A stretch of 64,000 nt of DNA. It comes from Chryseobacterium takakiae (GTDB taxonomy: Bacteria; Bacteroidota; Bacteroidia; Flavobacteriales; Weeksellaceae). The DNA lies in the NCBI RefSeq assembly GCF_900129385.1, contig NZ_FQVO01000012.1:57627-121626 (forward strand). Direction: 5' to 3'. Below are positions 25,975 to 35,022 of the stretch, in pieces. A model generated the notes under the pieces. The model made no database searches and was not told where the DNA came from. It saw only the letters and a program-made list of their open reading frames with translations. Position 1 is the first letter of the stretch. The number at the start of each line of letters is the position of its first letter. Made by a program: the position numbers and the translations under genes.

Positions 25975-27102
25975 TCAAATATTTGAATGTAAAACTTCTC
26001 CGTGGGTGATGCCGTATTCGGTTTCAGAGATCATATAATCAACAACTTTGGTAAGATCGCCGGTTTCATTGAATATTTTTAACTGGCGGTCTGCGCCGGT
26101 TCCGTTTTCAAGAATCGTCCAGGCATATTCCACTTCTTTTCGGCATCCCAGTTCGTCTACTACATCATCAATAAATTCAAGAAGTTCTTTCAGAAGATCC
26201 GGATACGGTACGGATTCTTCTTTCCCGAAATCGATAAGATGCGCTTCAATTCCACTTTTGGAGGCCCGCCATTTGTTTTCATTCAGCAATAATCTTCTGT
26301 AGCTTCTGAAACTTAAATTCTGCTGGTGAAGTTTGTAGATTTTTGCTACCAGAGCCTGCATAATGGCAGCTAAGCAAACGGTTTCGTCTATTCTTAAGGG
26401 CATATCGCATATCCTGAATTCAATAGTAGGATAGAACGGATGAACCCGAAGATCCCACCATATTTTCTTGGCGTTGTCGATGGTTCCTGTTTTTACCAAA
26501 AGATCGACATAGCTGTCAAACTCCGCCAGAGAATTGAAAAAGCTTGGAATCCCGGTTCTTGGGAACTTTACGAAAATTTCCTGTCTGTATGATTTGAAAC
26601 CGGTATTTCTGCCGATCCAGAATGGTGAATTGGTAGACAGCGCATAAACGTGCGGAAGAAAATACCGCATCACATTCTGGATTCTTACGCCTTCTTCACG
26701 GTTGGGAATTCCGATATGAACATGCAGCCCGAAAATAAGATTTCCACGCGCTACATCGCCCATATCATCAACGATTTTGATGTATCGTTCACCGTTCGTG
26801 ATGGTATTATGTTCCCAGTTTGAAAAAGGGTGTGTTCCGCCTCCGGAAACGCGAAGTCCCTGTTCGTGAGCTGTTTTGATAAGATGTCTTCTCAGGTTGG
26901 TTAATTCTGCCTTAGCTTCCTGGATATTCTGGCAGATTCCTGTTTCCATTTCAATCATGGATTCGTGCATTTCGTGTTTTAAGTTTTCACTTAAAACCGC
27001 TTTTCCGCCTTCGATAATTTTCGAAACATGAGAAACCAGATCGCGGCTCTCAACATCAATGATTTGATATTCTTCTTCTATCCCGATAGTAAATTGATGC
27101 AT
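25975..27102 (-). CDS. YbdK-type carboxylate-amine ligase (GCS2 family)
   Basis: 375 residues, the normal length. Family stretches are FTIGIEEEYQIID (N-terminal metal and ATP site), GGGTHPFSNW, FGLHVHIGI and FYPTIEFRICDMPLR. These enzymes couple the gamma-carboxyl of glutamate, or a similar acid, to an amine; E. coli YbdK makes gamma-glutamylcysteine weakly. The gene lies between the amidotransferase (27 bp) and an ATP-grasp gene (27 bp), as in a biosynthetic operon. The true amine partner is unknown. Confidence 0.9.
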   Translation of the reverse strand: MHQFTIGIEEEYQIIDVESRDLVSHVSKIIEGGKAVLSENLKHEMHESMIEMETGICQNIQEAKAELTNLRRHLIKTAHEQGLRVSGGGTHPFSNWEHNTITNGERYIKIVDDMGDVARGNLIFGLHVHIGIPNREEGVRIQNVMRYFLPHVYALSTNSPFWIGRNTGFKSYRQEIFVKFPRTGIPSFFNSLAEFDSYVDLLVKTGTIDNAKKIWWDLRVHPFYPTIEFRICDMPLRIDETVCLAAIMQALVAKIYKLHQQNLSFRSYRRLLLNENKWRASKSGIEAHLIDFGKEESVPYPDLLKELLEFIDDVVDELGCRKEVEYAWTILENGTGADRQLKIFNETGDLTKVVDYMISETEYGITHGEVLHSNI

Positions 27103-27129
27103 TTTTTTTCGTGTTTTATTTGAATGTTT

Positions 27130-28083
27130 TTATTGTACAGAATTTTTTACAAAAGTTCCCCAGGAAATATTCGGTTTACCCGGAACATATTCTTTGGCTT
27201 TTTCAACGGCAAGCTTTGCGGCATGTTCAACAATCCATGCAAAGTTTTCTTCACCCACAGAATTTCTGTCTGCATCCGGAGCCGGGTTGCAGAAGTCGAT
27301 GGCATACGGAATTCCATCCCGTACGGCAAATTCAACGGTATTAAAATCGTAACCCAAGGCTTTATTCATGGTAATGGTATAATCATGAATGGTTTTCAAT
27401 AGCTTTTCCAGCTCTTCACCTTGGGTTTTATGCGTTGTTGCATATCGTAAGTGATGGGCGTTTCTGGGCTCATAAGGCATAATGTGAACATATTTTTTGC
27501 CCAGACAATATACTCTGTAATAATCATCGAAAATAATTTCTTCCTGTACCATCATTACCAGCTGTTCCGTTTCTGAATGTTTTGCCCAAAGATCTTCCGG
27601 ACTTTCTACACGGTACACATTTCTCCAGCCTCCGCCATCGTGAGGTTTCATATAAGCAGGGAATCCTACATAATTAAAAATATAATCCCAGTCGTGAGGG
27701 AATTTTAAATTTCTAAAAGAAGTTTCCGAAGTGTTTTCCGGCCTTTCATAAGAGGGAAGCAGGACCGTCTTGGGAAGAGGAATTCCGAGTTTTGTCATCA
27801 GCGCATTATTGAAAAACTTTTCATCGGCACTCCACCAAAACGGGTTATTGATCACATAGGTACCATTTAACGCAGCATTTTTAAGATAAGCTCTGTAAAA
27901 CGGAACATCCTGGGAAATTCTGTCAATAATTACGGCATATCCGTAATCTGTTCCTTGTTCAAGTTTATCAATACTTACCGGTTCTGCAACAATTTCGCCT
28001 TTTCCAAGTTCATTTACCTTATCAATAAACGCCCATGGAAATGTATCTTCCATTCCGAATAGTATTCCAACTTTTTTAACCAT
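27130..28083 (-). CDS. ATP-grasp ligase (RimK/D-Ala ligase-like superfold)
   Basis: 317 residues. A short N-terminal domain (VKKVGILFGMEDTFPWAF) is followed by an ATP-grasp fold. The candidate ATP Lys and flexible loop are PAYMKPHDGGGWRNVY, the adenine hinge is VMMVQEEIIF, and the metal ligands lie around VEFAVRDGIPYAIDFCNPAP. It should form an amide or peptide bond via an acyl phosphate. The specific acid and amine cannot be read off. It lies 27 bp ahead of the YbdK-like gene and 41 bp after the small esterase gene. Confidence 0.85.
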   Translation of the reverse strand: MVKKVGILFGMEDTFPWAFIDKVNELGKGEIVAEPVSIDKLEQGTDYGYAVIIDRISQDVPFYRAYLKNAALNGTYVINNPFWWSADEKFFNNALMTKLGIPLPKTVLLPSYERPENTSETSFRNLKFPHDWDYIFNYVGFPAYMKPHDGGGWRNVYRVESPEDLWAKHSETEQLVMMVQEEIIFDDYYRVYCLGKKYVHIMPYEPRNAHHLRYATTHKTQGEELEKLLKTIHDYTITMNKALGYDFNTVEFAVRDGIPYAIDFCNPAPDADRNSVGEENFAWIVEHAAKLAVEKAKEYVPGKPNISWGTFVKNSVQ

Positions 28084-28124
28084 AATGTATTTTTTTTAAT
28101 ATTTGTTAATCTGTATTTTAAATT

Positions 28125-28838
28125 TTAGGAGAAAAATGCTCCGATAAATGTTGGGAAAACCATTCTCCATAGAGGCCAGTCGTGGTTGATCCATTTTCTT
28201 TCGTCATACCAGAAATCAATTCCTTTTAAACGCAGGATTTCTGCCATTTCAATGTTTTTATCCCTGCAGATATCCTGGTCGGAAGTACTCAGGACAATGT
28301 GCATATGTTTGTATTTCCAGGCTTCATCATTCTTTACAAATTCTCTCGGACAATTAAAGTATACCAGATCATCGGAATATCCATCCATAAAATTCCGGAT
28401 ACTGAAAGCTCCCGAAAGGCAGAACAAATGCGAAACAACACCCGGAAATCTGAAAGCAAAATTGGCGGCATGATAGCCTCCAAAGCTTGCACCTGCAACA
28501 GCAACGCGATGGGTTTTATGAATTTTTTGAATATAAGGCACGAATTCCTGAATCAGGAACTGGACGTATCTTTCATAATTTTTAATTCTCTGGTGAGGCG
28601 AAATACTATCATCATAAAAACTCCAGCTGTCTATGGTCTGTAGATTATAAAGCTTAACTTTTCCCTGCTCCACAAACCAGTTGATGCTTCCGTTTAGTTG
28701 AAAATCGTGGTTTTGCGTATAAAGACCCTGTGAAGTAGGAAACATAATAATTGGGTAACCGTAATGTCCGGTGACCTCTACTTTAATGATTGTTCCTAAT
28801 ATATGTGAATAGTAGTCTGTATGTTCTATTTGCGGCAT
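28125..28838 (-). CDS. Small alpha/beta-hydrolase esterase
   Basis: 237 residues, no signal peptide. Nucleophile elbow GASFGGYHAA (catalytic Ser), a likely Asp in STSDQDICRD and a His in WINHDWPLWR fit an esterase-D/PF00756-like hydrolase. It resembles esterases that co-occur with ATP-grasp ligases and might release, transfer or proofread an acyl product. It sits between two ATP-grasp genes on the same strand. Reaction unknown. Confidence 0.82.
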   Translation of the reverse strand: MPQIEHTDYYSHILGTIIKVEVTGHYGYPIIMFPTSQGLYTQNHDFQLNGSINWFVEQGKVKLYNLQTIDSWSFYDDSISPHQRIKNYERYVQFLIQEFVPYIQKIHKTHRVAVAGASFGGYHAANFAFRFPGVVSHLFCLSGAFSIRNFMDGYSDDLVYFNCPREFVKNDEAWKYKHMHIVLSTSDQDICRDKNIEMAEILRLKGIDFWYDERKWINHDWPLWRMVFPTFIGAFFS

Positions 28839-28879
28839 GTTATTATGAATGATGATTTAAAATTGATAACTGATTATCA

Positions 28880-28945
28880 GTATTTTGTTAACTTCTAACT
28901 TCTAACTTCTAACTTCTAACTTCTCACTTCCAACTTCTCACCTCT
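28880..28945. repeat. Tandem 7-bp repeat
   Basis: Five near-perfect units of TAACTTC run from about 28889 to 28923, then decay into variants (TCACTTC, CAACTTC, TCACCTC). It lies in a 119-bp gap between two cassette genes. Related degenerate heptads occur at 42343, 48532 and 62975. Confidence 0.7.
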
Positions 28946-28957
28946 CTAACCAATTCA

Positions 28958-30169
28958 TCAGCTTGTCGGTTTACTTTTAGGAGGAAGAATATTCAGCATT
29001 TCGGCAAGGATTTTCTCTGCAGCACTATCAAGTCTTTCCTGAATAACGATTGGATCGTTTGATTTATAAACAATTCCTACGTGATGTTCAATGGGGAGGA
29101 ATTTTACGGTTTCCGGAGTGTCGAACTGGCGGTAATCCGGGTCTTTTTCTTTGATTAGAGCGATAATTAATCCTGAATAATGCCCTGTCGGTTTTGAAAC
29201 TTCATAGTGATTTCCTTTCAGCAATGCGTTTTCAATTCTGGCCCATTCCCTCCAGATGTTGATGTTACTTGAAGCTTCCACCAGATCCGGAATATGAGCG
29301 CCTCCCACACGTGAAGAAGTTTCCAGAAAATAATATTTGCCGTCTTCATTGCTTTTGATAAATTCTGTATGGGTTGCACCGTGCATCAGTCCAAAGCTTG
29401 AGAGAACTTTTATATTGGCAGCTTCAAGAGCTTTAAATTCATCGGAATATCTTCCCAGGGTTTTTGTTCTGAAAACACCGCCCTCATGAGAAACCTGCAT
29501 TGGAGGGGCTAAATATTTGGAAGCGGAAGTAAAAACTGTTTCTTTATTAAAAGTAAGGCTGTCCACATGATATACATCTCCTGGCTTAAAACTTTCCAAT
29601 AAAAATAAATGCCTTTCTTCGCCAAGGTTATTGAGTTCTTCCCACAGTTCTTCTTTGGAAGCAATTTTTTTGATGCCGGATGCGGAGGCTTCGGAGCGGG
29701 GCTTTAATACCCATGGAGGAGAAACTGTATCTGCGAAATTGTTTACCTCATCATTATTGAAAACAGCTGTAAATTCGGGAACATTAATTCCTGAATCTTT
29801 TGCTTTCTGTCTCATCGCCAATTTGTCTCTGAAATATCGGTGTGTAGTCTGACCCATCCCGGGAATACGGAATGTTTCACGGATCAGGGCTGCTTTTTCT
29901 ACATCATAATCATCAAGGGCAACCACGGCATCAACTTTTCTCGTCTGCATAAGGTAGGAAAAGCCCTGGATAAGATGTTCAAGGTTCCATACGGAAGGTT
30001 TTATTTCAGGCATATAAAACACCTCATCGATAGCATGCCATGGCCAGTTTTTTTCTTTCAGGTTTTCCGAGGTCACCAAAATTACCTTATTACCGAGGTT
30101 TTTCATCTCATCCATGAAGTCATACCCCTTGTAATAGCATGAAATACATACTATTGTTTTCTTCTCCAT
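28958..30169 (-). CDS. ATP-grasp ligase (carbamoyl-phosphate/biotin-carboxylase-like type)
   Basis: 403 residues. The N-terminal Rossmann-like domain (KKTIVCISCYYKGYDF to VVALDDYDVEKAALIRE) precedes an ATP-grasp module with PPWVLKPRSEASASGIKKI, HLFLLESFKPGDVYHVD and the metal/product motif YYFLETSSRVGGAH. This architecture is typical of stand-alone ATP-grasp ligases in peptide and natural-product pathways. It has a -7 box (30199-30206) upstream and is the first gene of the cassette after the M17 gene, so it may have its own promoter. Substrates unknown. Confidence 0.85.
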   Translation of the reverse strand: MEKKTIVCISCYYKGYDFMDEMKNLGNKVILVTSENLKEKNWPWHAIDEVFYMPEIKPSVWNLEHLIQGFSYLMQTRKVDAVVALDDYDVEKAALIRETFRIPGMGQTTHRYFRDKLAMRQKAKDSGINVPEFTAVFNNDEVNNFADTVSPPWVLKPRSEASASGIKKIASKEELWEELNNLGEERHLFLLESFKPGDVYHVDSLTFNKETVFTSASKYLAPPMQVSHEGGVFRTKTLGRYSDEFKALEAANIKVLSSFGLMHGATHTEFIKSNEDGKYYFLETSSRVGGAHIPDLVEASSNINIWREWARIENALLKGNHYEVSKPTGHYSGLIIALIKEKDPDYRQFDTPETVKFLPIEHHVGIVYKSNDPIVIQERLDSAAEKILAEMLNILPPKSKPTS

Positions 30170-30198
30170 ACAATGTTTTTTAGTTTTTGATGAATTTT

Positions 30199-30206
30199 CA
30201 AAAATA
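30199..30206 (-). promoter_or_regulatory. -7 box before the ATP-grasp cassette
   Basis: On minus TATTTTTG, 29 bp ahead of the ATG at 30169, in a 140-bp AT-rich gap. No clear TTG partner. Confidence 0.35.
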
Positions 30207-30309
30207 AAAATAATATTTAATTGTTTATTTTATGTTAAAGATTAAAATAAAATGAATTTTTGAAAATACGGTATCAATTATACAGAGAATTTTTGTAATA
30301 AACTAATTT

Positions 30310-31725
30310 TTAGTGATAATTTTCAATTAAATCTGCCAGTAACTGTACTCCAAAGCCGGTAGCTGCTTTCTCTTTAGCGTATCCTACATTTCCGAAAGCA
30401 ACGCCGGCAATATCAAGATGTGCCCATTTAGGGTGGTTTTCAATGAATTGCTCGAGAAATTTGGCGGCAATAATACAGTCTCCAATAGGTTTCATGGATA
30501 TGTTTTTAAGATCAGCCACATCAGAACGGATGTCATCTTTCCAGATATCCCAAAGCGGAAGGTTCCAAAGACGCTGGTTGGTTTTGTCACCGGTTTTGAT
30601 CAGGAGGTTTTTCAGTTCTTCATTGTTGGAGAATAAGGCTCCGCAAGTATCACCAAACATTCGTACCGAACTTCCCGTTAATGTCGCAAGATCAATAAGA
30701 ATATCTGTTTTATAGTTTCTTGATAAGTATGAAAGTCCGTCTGCAAGAATCATTCTCCCTTCTGCGTCGGTATTCAGAACTTCGATGGTTTTTCCGTTGT
30801 AGGCTGTAATGATATCGCTTGGTAAGAAAGCATTCTCTGAAATCGCGTTGTCAGTAATAGGAAGAATAGCAATGATATTCACGGGAAGCTGCATTTCTGC
30901 TGCATATATTAAGGCTCCTAAAACAGCTGTTGCGCCACCCATGTCCGATTTCATATAGTGCATATTGTCAGGATTTTTTAGGGAAATTCCGCCCGTGTCG
31001 AAAAGCACACATTTTCCTACTAACCCGAATGTTTTAGCATTTTTAACCTCCGTTTTATATTCAACAATCGTAAAAGCGGCGTCATAAGCACTTCCCTGAT
31101 TCACCGAAAGATATGCTCCCAGTCCCAGCTCTTCACATTTTTTCCTGTTGAATGAAGTGTATTTAAGATTGTATTTTTTAGATATTGTTTTTAAATAAAG
31201 ACTGAAAATTTCAGGTTTTTTAAGGTTTGCCGGTTTATTGAGCCATTCCTGACATGCAATTTGTCCATTGCTCAAAGCTTCCGATTTCCGGCTGATACCA
31301 TCCAGTTTTTTCTGGCTTAAATTTTCAAAATGAAGCTCAAATTTCGGATTCCAGAAGACATGGGTTTTCTCAAAAGGATAACGGTAGGTACCCAAAAGAA
31401 GTCCTTTTACAAATTCCTCAAACTGTTTTTCTGTCATAAAATCTGCCACAGCAAGCGTTGGAACTGCCATCAGCTTTTCTTTATAGGTCTGAGAAAATTT
31501 AACAGCAACCTGCTGAATTTCAAAAACCGGTGAGTCTGATTTCCCTAGACCGATAAAATAAGCAACTCCTTCTTCCTGAACATTAATAAATACTTCATGT
31601 TTTTTACCCGTGAAAAAAGCATTAATATTTTTATTGAAATTTTTAGAGGTTCTGGCCCATTCTTCTTCTGTAAAAAAATGGAATATCTGAGTGTAATTTT
31701 TTATTTTTTTGTTGACTAGCTTCAT
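30310..31725 (-). CDS. M17-family leucyl aminopeptidase
   Basis: 471 residues. The C-terminal catalytic domain has the M17 signatures GKCVLFDTGGISLKNPDNMH, KSDMGGATAVLGAL and NTDAEGRMILADGL, with the two-zinc ligands in place. A less conserved N-terminal domain is present. It is a cytosolic di-metal exopeptidase that releases N-terminal residues from short peptides, usually hexameric. Next to amide-bond-forming genes and the cyanophycin module it may process their peptides; general peptide turnover is the alternative. It follows the esterase gene by 3 bp, so the two are co-transcribed. Confidence 0.9.
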   Translation of the reverse strand: MKLVNKKIKNYTQIFHFFTEEEWARTSKNFNKNINAFFTGKKHEVFINVQEEGVAYFIGLGKSDSPVFEIQQVAVKFSQTYKEKLMAVPTLAVADFMTEKQFEEFVKGLLLGTYRYPFEKTHVFWNPKFELHFENLSQKKLDGISRKSEALSNGQIACQEWLNKPANLKKPEIFSLYLKTISKKYNLKYTSFNRKKCEELGLGAYLSVNQGSAYDAAFTIVEYKTEVKNAKTFGLVGKCVLFDTGGISLKNPDNMHYMKSDMGGATAVLGALIYAAEMQLPVNIIAILPITDNAISENAFLPSDIITAYNGKTIEVLNTDAEGRMILADGLSYLSRNYKTDILIDLATLTGSSVRMFGDTCGALFSNNEELKNLLIKTGDKTNQRLWNLPLWDIWKDDIRSDVADLKNISMKPIGDCIIAAKFLEQFIENHPKWAHLDIAGVAFGNVGYAKEKAATGFGVQLLADLIENYH

Positions 31726-31728
31726 AAT

Positions 31729-32850
31729 TTAATTTTTAATGCTTTTTTGTTGGGACTTTACTTCTGCAGGATTTTCTTTGCTATTATAGTAGAGCCATTC
31801 GATAGCTCTTGGGAATTCCTGAGACCAGTAAAATTCACTATGGGTGCCTTCCGGATTAATGCTTGTCCTGAATTCGAAATCAAAAAGATTTTTCTTTTCC
31901 CACTGTTTGAGATACTCCTCGAAAATATGGATTCTTTTCACCATTTTAGAACCTTCCTTACCCCCGCCGTATAAATAGATCTTCATTGTAAAAGGAGTCC
32001 TGAAATTCATTATCGGGAAATTATTATTAGGCTCTACCCAGAGTGAGGGTGAAAAAATCAGCAGTTTGGAATATACTTCAGGATAAAGAAAGCCGCTGTA
32101 AATACTGATCAGAGCACCAAGAGAACTTCCGCCGATTCCAGTATTTTCCCGGTCTTTTTTAGTACGGTAATGCCCATCAACAAAAGGTTTAAGCGTATCG
32201 GTAATGAAACGGATGTATTTCTTTCCCTCGGAGCCATTTGCCACATGATCGTTGTCAAAAATATATTCCTTTATCCGGTCTTCACTTCCGTGTTCAATGG
32301 CAATAATGATGATGTCACCGCGTCCGTATTCTGTAAGCAGGGAAAGTTTTTTATCGATTTCCCAGTTTCCGTAATCACTTCCTTCATTAAAAAGATTCTG
32401 GGCATCCTGAAGATAAAGAACCGGATAGTTTTTATCTGAAATATAATAATCGTAGGGAAGAAGTGCCCATATTTTTCGGCGGCGATCCAGCTGCGGGATA
32501 TAAAAAGCTTCGGAAATAACTTCTGCAATAGGAAAAAACTCTTTTTTAAAAGGTCCCCAATTGAGTCGCCACTTTTCTACAAAATCAGAAGCTGTACCCT
32601 CGGATTTTTTAATTTTTCTGTTGGGTGTAATATTTCCGTATGGATCAAGCTCCACATTTTCCCAACCGCCTTTGGTGAATTTATATTCAATTAATCCAGG
32701 CAGATATTCATCTTTTATTTCAATGGAATAGGTTTCGGGATCCAGCTGATCAAGTCTATACTGTTCATCTTTCGGATTCCAGCCATTGAAGTTTCCGGTA
32801 ATGTAAATATTTCTTTCATCATGTTCTTCGGTACGGAGTTCAAATCTCAT
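31729..32850 (-). CDS. Esterase with N-terminal CBM48/AMPK-like domain
   Basis: 373 residues, no signal peptide. The N-terminal 90 residues match a glycogen-binding early-set fold (NIYITGNFNGWNPKDEQYRL, GLIEYKFTKGGWENVELD). The rest is a PF00756-type esterase with nucleophile elbow IGGSSLGALISIYSG and a late His in NPEGTHSEFYW. CBM48 recognition of glucan fits the divergent glycogen operon 216 bp away, though it shares its transcript with the M17 peptidase. Substrate unknown. Confidence 0.83.
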   Translation of the reverse strand: MRFELRTEEHDERNIYITGNFNGWNPKDEQYRLDQLDPETYSIEIKDEYLPGLIEYKFTKGGWENVELDPYGNITPNRKIKKSEGTASDFVEKWRLNWGPFKKEFFPIAEVISEAFYIPQLDRRRKIWALLPYDYYISDKNYPVLYLQDAQNLFNEGSDYGNWEIDKKLSLLTEYGRGDIIIIAIEHGSEDRIKEYIFDNDHVANGSEGKKYIRFITDTLKPFVDGHYRTKKDRENTGIGGSSLGALISIYSGFLYPEVYSKLLIFSPSLWVEPNNNFPIMNFRTPFTMKIYLYGGGKEGSKMVKRIHIFEEYLKQWEKKNLFDFEFRTSINPEGTHSEFYWSQEFPRAIEWLYYNSKENPAEVKSQQKSIKN

Positions 32851-32869
32851 CCAGGTGTGTTTAACAATT

Positions 32870-32951
32870 CAAAGATAAATTTATAATAAAATCTTTTTAT
32901 GGCAAATTATTTTTAAAATGATATTATACTCCCCAAAAAGCTCTATATTTG
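32870..32951. promoter_or_regulatory. Divergent promoter region between esterase and glgB
   Basis: The minus -7 box TATCTTTG (32877-32870) faces the esterase gene. The plus -7 box TATATTTG (32944-32951) faces glgB and gives a leader of about 110 nt. A minus CAA at 32903-32905 gives a 25-bp spacer; no plus TTG is well placed. Confidence 0.45.
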
Positions 32952-33068
32952 ATAGAAACTAGTAATGACGGGCAATTAAACATAATAATTTATTCAACAA
33001 TAATTAACCTTTCTTTCTGATTTTTTTAGTACTTTCAGAAAAATAATAAAATTTAAACTAAAACCGTG

Positions 33069-35015
33069 ATGAATTCGGTTAAGACATATACCCTTTTTAC
33101 GGATCATGATATTTATCTTTTCAAAGAAGGTAAACATTATAAGCTGTATGATAAATTTGGGGCACATTCTGCTGAAAAAGACGGAATACCCGGCGTTTAC
33201 TTTTCGGTCTGGGCTCCTAATGCCAAAAAAGTTTCCGTGATTGGAAATTTCAACAACTGGAATTCCAAAGATCATATTCTTTTTCCCAGATGGGACGGCT
33301 CCGGAATCTGGGAGGGTTTTATTGCCGGTCTTACCTGGGGAACCTTGTATAAATATGCCATAGAAACTGCCGGAGGAGAAATTCTTGAAAAAAGTGATCC
33401 GTATGCATTAAGCTGGGAACAGAATATTCAGGCTGCATCATTGTTTTCAACCACATGGTATGAATGGGATGACAAAGAATGGATGGGGAAACGCTGGAAA
33501 AAAAATACTCTTAAAGCACCGCTTTCCGTTTATGAGCTGCATATTGGTTCCTGGATGAGGAATGAAGATGACCCTGAAAAGTTTTTAAATTATCGCGATA
33601 TAGCAAAAAAGCTTGTTCCTTATATCAAAAAAATGGAATTCACGCATGTAGAATTTATGCCTATCATGGAATATCCGTATGACCCGAGCTGGGGCTATCA
33701 GATTACAGGTTTTTTTGCAGCCACTTCACGTTTCGGATCGCCTCAGGATCTGATGTTCCTGATTGATGAACTCCACCGCAATGATATCGGGGTAATTCTG
33801 GATTGGGTTCCTTCCCATTTTCCGGGGGATGCCAACGGATTGCACCGATTTGACGGTTCTTATCTTTACGAGCATGAAGACCCGAGAAAAGGGTTTCATC
33901 CCGACTGGAAATCCTACATTTTCAACTACGGAAGAAATGAAGTAAAATCCTTTTTAATTTCAAACGCTATGTTTTGGCTGGAACGTTATCATGCAGACGG
34001 ACTTCGGGTAGATGCGGTTACTTCCATGCTTCATCTTGATTATTCCAGAAATGAAGGCGAATGGGAACCCAATATCTATGGAGGAAATGTAAATCTCGAA
34101 GCAAAAACCTTCTTACAGGAATTCAATACGGCAGTGTACAAAGAGTTTGGTGATACGATCATTACTATTGCAGAAGAGAGTTCGGATTTCCCCATGCTTA
34201 CCAAACCCGTGCATAATGGAGGCGTAGGTTTCGGGATGAAATGGATGATGGGCTGGATGCATGATACACTGGATTATTTTAAAAAAGATCCTATTGACAG
34301 AAAATTTTATCATCATAAACTCACTTTTGCTTCCATGTACATGTATAATGAAAATTATATGATGCCTCTGTCTCACGATGAGGTGGTACATGGCAAATCA
34401 AGCCTGATTTACAAGATGTTTGGTGATGAATGGCAGAAATTTGCCAATCTCCGGGCACTGTATGTGTATATGTTTACCCACCCTGGAGCCAAACTTTTAT
34501 TTATGGGCGATGAGTTCGGGCAGACCAATGAATGGAATTTCAAAAAAAGTCTGGACTGGCATTTGCTTGTATATCCCGTTCATAATGGATTGCAGAAACT
34601 GGTAAAAGATCTTAACCATCTATACAGGAATGAAACGGCTTTTTACGAAAACCAGTTTTCGCCGGAAGGCTTTGAATGGATACAGGCAGATGATGTTGAT
34701 AATTCGGTTTATATTTATCTGAGAAAAGGTCAGCGGAAAGATGATTCATATATGGTAATTCTTAACCTCACTCCAAGAGTTATTGATTACAAAATTGGTG
34801 TAACCGCAGCTAGTCATTGGGAAGTGATTCTAAATTCCGATGATGAACAATATGCAGGAAGCGGCGTGAAAGCCGATATTTTTAATGAACAGTATGAAGA
34901 ATATTTGGGACATCAGAAATCCATAAGCCTTAATCTTCCTCCGCTGGCAGGGATTGTTTTAAAAAGGCAAGATAAAAAATTCAAACAAAATAGAATTAAA
35001 CATCACAAAAGATAA
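33069..35015 (+). CDS. glgB: 1,4-alpha-glucan branching enzyme
   Basis: 648 residues from the ATG at 33069; the preceding GTG is not needed. The N-terminal CBM48 (VYFSVWAPNAKKVSVIGNF) precedes a GH13 barrel with nucleophile Asp in ADGLRVDAVTSM, acid Glu in TIAEESSDFP and LSHDEVVHGKSS, then a C-terminal beta domain. It introduces alpha-1,6 branches into glycogen. First gene of an operon with glgA (7 bp), a lipoprotein gene and glgC. Confidence 0.95.
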   Translation: MNSVKTYTLFTDHDIYLFKEGKHYKLYDKFGAHSAEKDGIPGVYFSVWAPNAKKVSVIGNFNNWNSKDHILFPRWDGSGIWEGFIAGLTWGTLYKYAIETAGGEILEKSDPYALSWEQNIQAASLFSTTWYEWDDKEWMGKRWKKNTLKAPLSVYELHIGSWMRNEDDPEKFLNYRDIAKKLVPYIKKMEFTHVEFMPIMEYPYDPSWGYQITGFFAATSRFGSPQDLMFLIDELHRNDIGVILDWVPSHFPGDANGLHRFDGSYLYEHEDPRKGFHPDWKSYIFNYGRNEVKSFLISNAMFWLERYHADGLRVDAVTSMLHLDYSRNEGEWEPNIYGGNVNLEAKTFLQEFNTAVYKEFGDTIITIAEESSDFPMLTKPVHNGGVGFGMKWMMGWMHDTLDYFKKDPIDRKFYHHKLTFASMYMYNENYMMPLSHDEVVHGKSSLIYKMFGDEWQKFANLRALYVYMFTHPGAKLLFMGDEFGQTNEWNFKKSLDWHLLVYPVHNGLQKLVKDLNHLYRNETAFYENQFSPEGFEWIQADDVDNSVYIYLRKGQRKDDSYMVILNLTPRVIDYKIGVTAASHWEVILNSDDEQYAGSGVKADIFNEQYEEYLGHQKSISLNLPPLAGIVLKRQDKKFKQNRIKHHKR

Positions 35016-35022
35016 GATAAAA

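Noticed and set aside
28889..28940. Tandem repeats considered as a CRISPR array
   Set aside because: Units are 7 bp with no spacers and no cas genes nearby.
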